NCBI GenBank assembly: GCA_020634565.1 | Contig: JACKBN010000005.1 | Location: forward strand, 248,001 to 312,000 | DNA: 64,000 bases | Origin: Ardenticatenaceae bacterium | GTDB lineage: Bacteria; Chloroflexota; Anaerolineae; Promineifilales; Promineifilaceae | Reading direction: 5' to 3' | Shown: in pieces, positions 36,366 through 44,188 of the stretch | How positions within the stretch are numbered: the first letter of the stretch is position 1 | Layout of the letters: the number at the start of each line of letters is the position of its first letter | Notes under the pieces: generated by a model | What the model was told of the DNA's origin: nothing | Databases searched by the model: none | What the model saw: the letters and a program-made list of their open reading frames with translations, nothing else | Translations under genes and position numbers: made by a program

Positions 36366-37313
36366 TTACTGATACGCCTGAATATTGCTCAAGGTCAACA
36401 GACCAACAGGCCGATCATTTTCCGTGACGGTGAGCGCGGGCGCGTTGGAGTTCAGCAGCATCGAGAGGGCGCGCCGCAGGTTATCATCACGGGCAATGGT
36501 GGGACGGCCGTTCTGCACAAAATCGGCTGGCAATGGCTTCATCGCCAGATCTACTCGCACCAGCCCCAACTGCCGAATGATGTCATCCGCCCCAACCAGA
36601 TCGTAGACAAACTGGTTGGCTGGGTGGCTGAGAATGTTGAACGGGGTGTCGTATTGGACGATACGGCCGTCTTTCAAAATAATAATCTTGTCCGCCAGTC
36701 GCAGCGCCTCTTCCACGTCGTGGGTCACAAACAGGATGGTCTTCTTGAGCTTGCGCTGTAGCTTAATCAGCTCGTCCTGCAAACCGGTGCGGGTGATGGC
36801 ATCAATCGCGCCAAATGGCTCATCCATCAAAATTACATCGGGATCACCCGCCAAAGCACGGGCCACCCCCACCCGCTGCCGCTGCCCACCAGACATCTGC
36901 GAAGGATAGCGATCGCGGTACTCGTCGGGCGGCAAATCTACCAACGCCAGCAGCTCATCCACCCGCTGGCGAATCCTTTCAGGTTCCCAATTCAGCAAGT
37001 CGGGCACAATGCCCACATTTTGGGCCACAGTCATATGCGGGAACAGGCCAATTTGCTGAATGACATACCCAATCTGGCGGCGCAGGGTGGTGGCATCCAT
37101 CTCGCGAATGTCTTGCTGGCCCAAATAAATCGTGCCCGAAGTGGGTTCATACAGCCGGTTAACCATCTTGAGCAAGGTTGTCTTGCCACAGCCAGATGGG
37201 CCGAGCAGCACGACAAAGCTGCCCTCATCCACATCGCAGCTCACACTGTCCACCGCCGGTCGGGCGGCATTGGCATACTGCTTGGTTACATTTTCAAAAC
37301 GAATTGCCGTCAT
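36366..37313 (-). CDS. Osmoprotectant ABC transporter ATP-binding protein (OpuCA-like)
   Basis: 315 aa. Walker A GPSGCGKTT, Q-loop YVIQQIGLFPHMT, signature MSGGQRQRVGVARALA, Walker B VILMDEPFGAID, switch His in FVTHDVEEAL. The C-terminal extension (about residue 240 on) is a degenerate CBS-like regulatory region, with RRALSMLLNSNAPALTV, as in OpuCA. The first ATG at 37313 is preferred to the upstream TTG at 37337; neither has a clear ribosome site. Confidence 0.9.
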   Translation of the reverse strand: MTAIRFENVTKQYANAARPAVDSVSCDVDEGSFVVLLGPSGCGKTTLLKMVNRLYEPTSGTIYLGQQDIREMDATTLRRQIGYVIQQIGLFPHMTVAQNVGIVPDLLNWEPERIRQRVDELLALVDLPPDEYRDRYPSQMSGGQRQRVGVARALAGDPDVILMDEPFGAIDAITRTGLQDELIKLQRKLKKTILFVTHDVEEALRLADKIIILKDGRIVQYDTPFNILSHPANQFVYDLVGADDIIRQLGLVRVDLAMKPLPADFVQNGRPTIARDDNLRRALSMLLNSNAPALTVTENDRPVGLLTLSNIQAYQ

Positions 37314-37371
37314 AATTTTTGGGTGGCTGGTGCCCAACGCAGTTAAGCACCAGCCACAACTGTTTTACTGC

Positions 37372-38265
37372 TTAACCGTCAATCAAACCTTCTTCAACCA
37401 GGAATTCCCGCGCAACCTCGTCGGGTTCACGGCCGTTTCCAGAAACCTCATTGTTCAGCCGCTGCATGGTAGAGTCGGTGAGCAGCGGGGCCAGGCTGTT
37501 CAGGATTTCGGCAATATCGCCATTTTCATCCAGCACGGCCTGGCGAATCACGGGAGCCACCTGGTAAGGCGGATACAAGCCTTGATCATCTGCCAGAGAG
37601 AGCAGATCATAAGCCGCCAGTTCACCATCGGTGCCAAAGGCAACCACCACATCGGCTTCGCCGTTCAGCAAAGCCTGGTAGCGTAGCCCTGGGTCCACAG
37701 TAAGAATGTCTTCAAATTCAAAGTCGCCATAAACACGTTTGAGGCCGGGAATACCATCTTCGCGTTCCACAAATTCGGGCGGGCCGATGAGAACCAGCTC
37801 ATCCGCGTGGGCCACCATATCCGAGAAGGTGGTGATGCCCAGTTCGCTGGCGCGTTCTTTGGTCATGGCCAGGGCCTGGGTGTTGTTCATCGGGGCGGGG
37901 TCCAGCCAGACGAGGGAAAACTGTTCTGCATAATCAGCCTTCACCTCATCATACACCGCCTGAGGATCGCTCATGACGCCCAGCTTCAGCACGGTGAGCA
38001 GTCCGGTGCCGGTGTATTCGGGATACACATCAATTTCGCCGTCCAGCAGGGCTTGATGCGTGACGGGGGTGCCGCCTAAATTGAGCTTGCGCTCAACGGT
38101 GTAACCGGCATCTTCCAGCATGAGGGAATACATTTCCCCCAAAATAAATTGCTCCGTAAAATCTTTGGAGGCCACGGTCACTGTTTTTTCACCGCCGCCA
38201 CAACCGCTGAGAACGGCCGTAGCCATCAAAACAGCTAGCAAAGCCAAAACGAGCTTCTTCATCAC
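37372..38265 (-). CDS. Glycine betaine/choline-binding lipoprotein (OpuCC-like)
   Basis: 297 aa. Signal peptide with lipobox VLSGC at about residue 22, so the protein is anchored outside the membrane. OpuAC-type substrate-binding fold: VASKDFTEQFILGEMYSLML, DVYPEYTGTGLL, and LTDSTMQRLNNEVS are typical of the OpuCC/OsmX/ProX-of-Archaeoglobus family, which binds quaternary ammonium compounds. It delivers substrate to the two flanking permeases. A small hairpin at 38281-38303 lies in its leader. Confidence 0.9.
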   Translation of the reverse strand: MMKKLVLALLAVLMATAVLSGCGGGEKTVTVASKDFTEQFILGEMYSLMLEDAGYTVERKLNLGGTPVTHQALLDGEIDVYPEYTGTGLLTVLKLGVMSDPQAVYDEVKADYAEQFSLVWLDPAPMNNTQALAMTKERASELGITTFSDMVAHADELVLIGPPEFVEREDGIPGLKRVYGDFEFEDILTVDPGLRYQALLNGEADVVVAFGTDGELAAYDLLSLADDQGLYPPYQVAPVIRQAVLDENGDIAEILNSLAPLLTDSTMQRLNNEVSGNGREPDEVAREFLVEEGLIDG

Positions 38266-38280
38266 TTTCTCCTTGTCTGT

Positions 38281-38303
38281 TGCTGATTAACTTTTCATCA
38301 GCA
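38281..38303 (-). promoter_or_regulatory. Small leader hairpin before OpuCC-like gene
   Basis: TGCTGAT (38281-38287) pairs with ATCAGCA (38297-38303). It sits 15 bases before the start codon in a 185-base spacer that otherwise shows no element I recognise. It could influence the higher expression needed for a binding protein. Confidence 0.35.
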
Positions 38304-38450
38304 TGAATCAATAAACTGCTCTTTCAACGGGAACGAATGACCAACTTTTCACGCATTCGAACACAGAGCCTTTTATTGGACGGTTCCTAAACTCACATTC
38401 TTACAAACATTTGTTCGATAAATTCAATTAGCCGATTTACCCGCCCCGAT

Positions 38451-39092
38451 TCAGGCAGGTGGCTGGAGTTTGCGCTGGGCAGCTTCCAAAATGATTTCGG
38501 CGGAGAGGGCAAGCAAGGCCACGGGAATGGCCCCCACAAGCAAAATGGCAATGTCGTACAAGGCAAAGCCACGCACGACAAAAAGACCCAGACCGCCAAT
38601 GCCAATAAACGCGGCCAGCGTGGCGCTGGCAATTACTTCGGTGGCGGCGGTACGAATACCCGCCACGATGATCGGCAGGGCCAGCGGCGTCTCTACGCGC
38701 CACAAAATTTGTCGGGCAGTCATGCCCATGCCTTTGGCCGATTCACGAATGGCAGGATCAATGGTGCGGTAAGCAGCGTCTGTGTTGACCAAAACTGGCG
38801 GAAATGCCAGCAGGGTCAGGGCTACAACGGCCGAAGTGAAGGAAAGTCCCCAAAAGGGAATTGCCAGAAATAGTACGGCAATGCTGGGCACCACACGCAA
38901 CGTGTTGAAGGTGTTCAGCACCACGGCCGATACCACCTTGGAGCGCGCTGTCCAGATTCCCAGGGGAATGCAAACCGTCATGCTAATGCCCAAAGCAATC
39001 GCCACAAGCAGCAGATGTTCTCCCAAAGCACCCCATAATTCGGCCAGATGACTTTGGGTGTATTGAATAACTTCTTGCAATAGTTCAAACAT
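38451..39092 (-). CDS. Osmoprotectant ABC transporter permease (OpuCB/OpuCD-like)
   Basis: 213 aa, five to six membrane helices, with the permease loop ESAKGMGMTARQILWRVETPLALPIIVAG. First gene of the OpuC-like operon, homologous to the permease at 35728-36360. A perfect copy of ACGGCCGT lies just upstream of the ATG, in the untranslated leader. Confidence 0.88.
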   Translation of the reverse strand: MFELLQEVIQYTQSHLAELWGALGEHLLLVAIALGISMTVCIPLGIWTARSKVVSAVVLNTFNTLRVVPSIAVLFLAIPFWGLSFTSAVVALTLLAFPPVLVNTDAAYRTIDPAIRESAKGMGMTARQILWRVETPLALPIIVAGIRTAATEVIASATLAAFIGIGGLGLFVVRGFALYDIAILLVGAIPVALLALSAEIILEAAQRKLQPPA

Positions 39093-39150
39093 GGAAACGG
39101 CCGTTTGCCTTCATCTAAATCAGTAAAATAACCCAACAAACGTCCCGATC

Positions 39151-39156
39151 ATTATA
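39151..39156 (-). promoter_or_regulatory. TATAAT -10-like box of the OpuC-like operon
   Basis: A perfect TATAAT lies on the minus strand about 60 bases upstream of the first permease. The -35 position shows only a weak match (TGGCAA), so the promoter may need an activator or an osmotic-stress sigma factor. Confidence 0.4.
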
Positions 39157-39231
39157 GGGAGGGATCAATTATTTGCCACCCAATCCAGCCGATTGTTCAT
39201 GTGGCCGCAATTCGGAAATGCGTGAGCCAGC

Positions 39232-39296
39232 AAAAAAGCAGACCTCCTGGTCAATTTTCCTTCATCTATGTGTGAAGGATGCACCAAGAGATCTGC
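39232..39296 (-). terminator. Rho-independent terminator of the proVWX operon
   Basis: On the minus strand GCAGATCTCTTGGT pairs with ACCAGGAGGTCTGC with few mismatches, an inner CCTTCA/TGAAGG stem adds stability, and TTTTTT follows directly (39237-39232). Placed about 60 bases after the proX stop. Confidence 0.85.
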
Positions 39297-39358
39297 CTCT
39301 AACACCCACCAGATTTACTCTAATGGTGTTTATTTTTCATTTGGGCAGGCAACAAATT

Positions 39359-40417
39359 TTACCGGGCAGCGAGTGCCGCCTCCAGCCAACCGTCTACCTG
39401 TTCTTGATTTGCTTCAATCCATTCGGCTGCATGACGAGCAATATCTTCATCACTATCTTCACCATCAACCATCTTCTGGTTCTGCGCAGCAATGTCAGAC
39501 AGCGGAATCTCTACCATCTCAAACAATGTCCGAACATCAGGATGGCTTTGCAGGAATTCCGTATTGGCTACGGCACGGATGTCATTGGCATCAAAGCCCA
39601 TCACACAAGGGTCAACCGCACAGCCCTGTACACCAGAGGCAGGTGCAGCACCTTCAATTGGCGCTTCGATCCAAACGACATCTTCACCCAGCTGAAGCTG
39701 GCTAACTGTCCAGTTTGGTGTCCAGGTGTAAAAGAAGATGGGTTCGCCACGTTGGTAACGGCCGATTGTGTCAGCCATCAGCGCCGAGTAAGTCCCCTGC
39801 TGGTGTGTGATCGTATCACGCAGGTTCAGTTCATCCAGGGTATCCTCAATGACCAACTCACAACCCCAGCCAGCATCACAGCCAATCAGATCAGCTTTGC
39901 CATCACCGTCGCTATCAAAGTTAGCGGCAATTTCCGGGTCAGCCATGTCTGTCAGGCTGGTAATGCCGAGCGCATCGGCGGAAGCCTTATCAATCAGGTA
40001 ACCCTGAAGCGCACCAGCCTCTACCTGAAAACCTACCGGTTCAGCTTTACCACTCACGAGGTCATCTTCCAGGTAGGTATCATGCAGTGGGAACCAGCCA
40101 TTGGCCCAGAAATCAACATCGCCTTGGGCAGCAGACGTATAGAAAGCGGCGTTATCTATCGTACCCAGGTCTTCGACTTCGTAACCCAAATCTGTCAACA
40201 GCGTTTTGTAGATTTCAGCCTGGAAGAAACCGGTGTCCCAGGTCGCTTTGGCCATTACAATTTCCGTATCAGCAGGCATATCAGCCATGTCTGTGGAATC
40301 GGCCGTATCAGTCGTGTCATCCTCCATGGCCTCATCATCGCCGGTGCCACCACAGGCAACCAAAACCATGGCCAAAAACAACATGATTATCAAGGATAAT
40401 TTGTTCTTGTTCTTCAT
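39359..40417 (-). CDS. proX: Glycine betaine-binding lipoprotein (ProX-like)
   Basis: 352 aa. Lipobox LVAC at about residue 22, then an acidic Asp/Thr/Met linker. The binding fold has ATWDTGFFQAEIYKTLLTDL, GDVDFWANGWFPLHD and PIFFYTWTPNWTVSQLQLGE, with several tryptophans and tyrosines that suit an aromatic box for quaternary ammonium groups. C-terminal helical tail HAAEWIEANQEQVDGWLEAA. Third gene of proV-proW-proX, 36 bases after proW. No perfect ACGGCCGT is found in it. Confidence 0.9.
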   Translation of the reverse strand: MKNKNKLSLIIMLFLAMVLVACGGTGDDEAMEDDTTDTADSTDMADMPADTEIVMAKATWDTGFFQAEIYKTLLTDLGYEVEDLGTIDNAAFYTSAAQGDVDFWANGWFPLHDTYLEDDLVSGKAEPVGFQVEAGALQGYLIDKASADALGITSLTDMADPEIAANFDSDGDGKADLIGCDAGWGCELVIEDTLDELNLRDTITHQQGTYSALMADTIGRYQRGEPIFFYTWTPNWTVSQLQLGEDVVWIEAPIEGAAPASGVQGCAVDPCVMGFDANDIRAVANTEFLQSHPDVRTLFEMVEIPLSDIAAQNQKMVDGEDSDEDIARHAAEWIEANQEQVDGWLEAALAAR

Positions 40418-40453
40418 TTTTCCTCTCCTTTTTGTTTGTTTAAATTGATTTAT

Positions 40454-41335
40454 TTAAACAGCTTTATCCTTCTTGCTTACACCACTTGCTTGTGAAATGC
40501 GATCCAGCACAATAGCCAGAATCAAGACCGTCACCCCAGACGTAACCGCCCGACCAATATCCAGACGGCCGACGGACCGCAAAATTTCTTGCCCCAATCC
40601 ACCACCGGCAATCAAGGCAATAATGACCACCATTGAAAGCGACAGCATCAGGGTTTGGTTAAGACCAGCCATAATTGTAGGCATCGCAAGTGGCATTTGA
40701 ACATCCCACAACAGCTGGCGGTTGTTAGCGCCGAAGGCGCGTCCCGCCTCGACCACCTCTTTAGGTACCTGGCGAATCCCTAAATTCGTCAGGCGCACAA
40801 TAGGCGGCAGGGCAAAGATAATGGTGGCAACAGTGCCGGGTACCGATCCAATCCCCAACAACATGACAATGGGAACGAGATAAACAAAGGGATGAATGGT
40901 TTGCATACCATCCAAAATGAAACGACTGGACGTGTTAACTGTATCGGACCGCGAGGCCCAAATGCCCAGAGGTACGCCCAGCAAAACAGAAATCAGGAGG
41001 GCAGTGAGCACCATCGCTAAAGTGGTCATGGTGAGTTCCCAATAACCCAGAAAACCGGTTAAGATAAGGCCAGCGGCGGCCAGCAGACCAACCTGTCGCC
41101 CCCCATTTTTCCAACCAATGGCTAGAAACAGCAGCACAACCAAGGGCCAGGGCAGCCAATTGAGAAAGTCATCCAGGCCATTCATGATCCAGTCAATTGG
41201 CAAAATAAGCTGAGAGAGAAAGGGCTTGGCATTAATCGTGAGCCATTGCACCAGCGCCTCTGCCCCATTAGAGAGCCAGACTCCTAGAGGAAATAGATCA
41301 AACAGATCGAGTAAGCTTTCAGAAAACTCAGACAT
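40454..41335 (-). CDS. proW: Glycine betaine ABC transporter permease (ProW-like)
   Basis: 293 aa with an extended N-terminal amphipathic region and about six to seven membrane helices. ProW marks include GVPLGIWASRSD, DGMQTIHPFVYLVPIVMLLG and the coupling loop VEAGRAFGANNRQLLWDVQMP. Its start overlaps the proV stop by 8 bases, indicating tight translational coupling. Confidence 0.92.
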   Translation of the reverse strand: MSEFSESLLDLFDLFPLGVWLSNGAEALVQWLTINAKPFLSQLILPIDWIMNGLDDFLNWLPWPLVVLLFLAIGWKNGGRQVGLLAAAGLILTGFLGYWELTMTTLAMVLTALLISVLLGVPLGIWASRSDTVNTSSRFILDGMQTIHPFVYLVPIVMLLGIGSVPGTVATIIFALPPIVRLTNLGIRQVPKEVVEAGRAFGANNRQLLWDVQMPLAMPTIMAGLNQTLMLSLSMVVIIALIAGGGLGQEILRSVGRLDIGRAVTSGVTVLILAIVLDRISQASGVSKKDKAV

Positions 41336-42581
41336 TTATTACCTCCTGGGTGTTTGTAGCAACAACAGCGCCCGCCCCATTACTCTGGGTAACATCTTCG
41401 GCATTGGCAAGCGCTTGCAGCACATCATAGGGATAGACCACGCCCTGCAACTGTCCCTTGTCATTGACGACGGCAATGGGCAGTTGTTCGCTATACAGGT
41501 TATAAAGGCTGGTTAGTGAGGTCAGAGGAGAAACAGAGGGGAAGTTCCCAATAATGGCATCACCGATGGTTGCCTCATTTCCTTGCTGCAATTCATAGAG
41601 ATACTCGCGGCGTACAACACCATCAGGCATGCCATTTTCATCGACCAGATAGAGTGCATGAACGCCAAATTTATTCATATGCTCCACGGCTTCGGCGACG
41701 GAACAGTCACGGGGCAAGCTGTGAGCCGGACGCATGACAAATTCGGCCGTAAGCACGCGGCTCTGGTCCACATCAGCCATAAATTTCGCCACATATTCAT
41801 TGGCGGGATTCATGACAATTTCCGGCGGTGTACCAATTTGCACAATCTTGCCGTCACGCATAATGGCCACGTGGTTGCCTACGCGCAGCGCTTCGTTTAG
41901 ATCATGGGTGATGAAGATAATCGTTTTGTGCAGGTGATCCTGGAGTCGTACTAATTCATCCTGCATTTGCCGCCGGATGAGAGGGTCCAACGCGCTAAAC
42001 GCTTCATCCATCAGCAGAATGTCTACGTCGGCGGCTAAAGCGCGGGCCAACCCCACCCGCTGCTGCATACCGCCGCTAAGATTATCGGGATAATGATCAA
42101 TCCATTCGGTAAGCCCAACCAGCGAAAGCGCTTCCATTGCTTTTTCACGCAGTTGCTCCCGAGAAACATTGCCCCGAGTACGTAAACCATAACTGACGTT
42201 GTAGCCTACTGTTTTATGGGGAAACAGGCCAAAATGTTGAAAAACCATGGCCATGCGCGTGCGGCGAATCTGCTGTAGTCGTTTGGGATCAGCAGCAACC
42301 ACATCCTCGTCATCATCCAAATACACATGTCCGCTTGTGGGCTCATAAAGGCGGTTGAGGCAGCGAATGAGTGTCGATTTGCCGGAACCGGAGAGGCCCA
42401 TAACAACGAATATTTCGCCCTCTTCAACAGAGAAGGATGCGTTGTTGACACCAACAACGTGACCCGTTTCTCTAAGAATCTCGTCCTTAGGAATACCCTG
42501 TTTGAGCATATTGAGTGGTTTTTTTCGTGGAGTTTTGCCGAAGATTTTGACTAAATTTTCGACACGAACTTTTGTAGCCAT
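41328..42581 (-). CDS. proV: Glycine betaine ABC transporter ATP-binding protein (ProV-like)
   Basis: 417 aa. The ProV-specific N-terminal segment (VENLVKIFGKTP...) leads to Walker A GLSGSGKST, Q-loop VFQHFGLFPHKTV, signature LSGGMQQRVGLARALA, Walker B ILLMDEAFSALDP and FITHDLNEAL. Two CBS domains occupy about residues 275-400; in this family they sense ionic strength. ATG 42581 gives a better GAGGAGG spacing (9 bases) than ATG 42587. First gene of the proVWX unit; upstream region carries a palindromic operator candidate. Confidence 0.92.
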   Translation of the reverse strand: MATKVRVENLVKIFGKTPRKKPLNMLKQGIPKDEILRETGHVVGVNNASFSVEEGEIFVVMGLSGSGKSTLIRCLNRLYEPTSGHVYLDDDEDVVAADPKRLQQIRRTRMAMVFQHFGLFPHKTVGYNVSYGLRTRGNVSREQLREKAMEALSLVGLTEWIDHYPDNLSGGMQQRVGLARALAADVDILLMDEAFSALDPLIRRQMQDELVRLQDHLHKTIIFITHDLNEALRVGNHVAIMRDGKIVQIGTPPEIVMNPANEYVAKFMADVDQSRVLTAEFVMRPAHSLPRDCSVAEAVEHMNKFGVHALYLVDENGMPDGVVRREYLYELQQGNEATIGDAIIGNFPSVSPLTSLTSLYNLYSEQLPIAVVNDKGQLQGVVYPYDVLQALANAEDVTQSNGAGAVVATNTQEVINV

Positions 42582-43051
42582 GCGCATTCACCTCCTCATA
42601 GTAAGCAAAAACGGGAATATAAATATGTCACGCTCTACACGTTTAAATGCACGGGTGCAAAAGGTATATACTTGCGGGAACTCATGCCCGTTAGCCAACT
42701 GTCTAGCACCCTATGGGCTAATAAACATTGTGAGCAGGCAGCCTTAGTACGGCAAGAATTCTTCAAGCAAATCAATCGTGGCAGGTTGAAAGATGAGGGT
42801 TGTTTTATCTGGTGATAAAACAGAGCGATTCACCACTTGCTTTGTTACCGGTAACAACAAATCTTCAATTTGTTCATCAAATTTGGGATGAAAATGATGT
42901 CAATTTAGTTTTGCAAATCTTACCAGAGAACTCTACATGTAGATGATTTTGGGGATAATTCCCACAACATCAGTAAGTATTTTTTTGTCTTCCGCAACAG
43001 CAGTATAGCAAATCATGAAAATATCGCAATTGAGGCCAAGGCGGGATCCAG
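42582..43051. promoter_or_regulatory. 470-base spacer upstream of proV with palindromic operator
   Basis: The spacer contains a perfect 16-bp palindrome TTGTTACCGGTAACAA (42842-42857), whose core equals the GntR/IdnR (LacI-family) operator type, and a 9-bp hairpin TGTTTTATC/GATAAAACA (42801-42822). Both lie 220-275 bases before proV. On the other side is only the 3' end of the PilO-like gene. No coding sequence is apparent and no LacI-type regulator lies in this window. Confidence 0.5.
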
Positions 43052-44188
43052 TCAGGGGATGATGAGTTGCTGACCAGGGCTAATGTTGTTGTTGGCTAGA
43101 CCATTGGCGGCTTTGACGGCATCCACGGTTGAGCCGTAGCGGCGGGCAATTGAGTAGAGGGTGTCGCCACGCTGCACGGTGTAGATAACGGCCGTTGGCG
43201 TTACCGTCGCAGTAGGGGCAAAAAGAGACTGCAAGCCAGCTTCCGCTTCGCCCCCTTCGGGGAAAATAGCGAGGGCAAATTCAAACTGTTCGCCAGCACC
43301 AGCCGCATCGCCCGCAGCAGCCAATTGGTAGCCATAATTCACCCGGGCGGCGTACAGCTTCTCCAGCATTTCTGGCTCGCTGGGGGCAAGCTGGCGAATC
43401 TCTTGAATGAGGCGAATGACTTCGGGCCAGTTTTCGGCCATCCAAGGTTCGTCTAGCTGCAACACCAGATTGCTTACATCAGGGGCGGGCGTAGCCGCGG
43501 GCGTGGGAATGGGTGTGGGAACGGCCGTACTTTCCAACGTAGGCAACGGTAACGGTTCTGGCAGTTCGGCGACCGAGGCTCCAGTAGAAAAAGGAGACGT
43601 GTAAAGCAGCACGTTGAGGGTTAACAGGTCATTCTGCCCATCGGGGCTGGGGGTGATGAGCAAATTTTCCAGGCTGACACCAGGGATGGCTGGTTGCTCG
43701 ATACGCCCCACAAACTCGTTGAGCTGGATCAACTCTCCCGCTACCTGCAATAAAAATTGGCGCGTATCGTAAACTGGTTTTTCGGCTCCGGTGGACGCCG
43801 CGGGCGGCACGGGTTGGGCCTGTAACTCGACGATGGTAACGGCCGTATCTGCCGCACTGTCATACAAACGAGCCAAAAACGCAGCCCCTTGCTCTTCCGT
43901 GAGAAAATGGTTGGCGGTTTCGGCAAACTCGCCCTGCGCCACCTCGATTTGCTCGTCCATTTGTCCCGCAGCAGATTGCTGCTGCGCCACGCGGTCGGCA
44001 TAGGCAGCCTCCAGAGTGCCATAAGCGGTGCTGAGTTCAGTATGCAGCTGCCAGCGCGGCACCAGCGTGCGCAGCGTAAAAATGAGATAGCCCAGCAACA
44101 ACAGCACGATGATGGCTATGGCCAGCACCATCAACCAGTTTTCGCGCAGATAATCACGAATTCGGTCCAGATCAAAATCAAGATTCAT
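43052..44188 (-). CDS. PilO-like pilus assembly protein with TPR-like and LysM extension
   Basis: 378 aa. A cytoplasmic N-terminus and one membrane helix (residues about 18-38) precede a coiled-coil and PilO-type ferredoxin-like domain (to about 205; TRQFLLQVAGELIQLNEFVG and GVSLENLLITPS are typical). A Pro/Thr linker (about 210-235), a helical TPR-like segment and a C-terminal LysM domain (YTVQRGDTLYSIARRYGST) follow. LysM binds peptidoglycan or chitin-like glycans, so the extension would anchor the PilN/O platform in the wall. Overlaps the PilN-like gene by one base. Confidence 0.75.
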   Translation of the reverse strand: MNLDFDLDRIRDYLRENWLMVLAIAIIVLLLLGYLIFTLRTLVPRWQLHTELSTAYGTLEAAYADRVAQQQSAAGQMDEQIEVAQGEFAETANHFLTEEQGAAFLARLYDSAADTAVTIVELQAQPVPPAASTGAEKPVYDTRQFLLQVAGELIQLNEFVGRIEQPAIPGVSLENLLITPSPDGQNDLLTLNVLLYTSPFSTGASVAELPEPLPLPTLESTAVPTPIPTPAATPAPDVSNLVLQLDEPWMAENWPEVIRLIQEIRQLAPSEPEMLEKLYAARVNYGYQLAAAGDAAGAGEQFEFALAIFPEGGEAEAGLQSLFAPTATVTPTAVIYTVQRGDTLYSIARRYGSTVDAVKAANGLANNNISPGQQLIIP

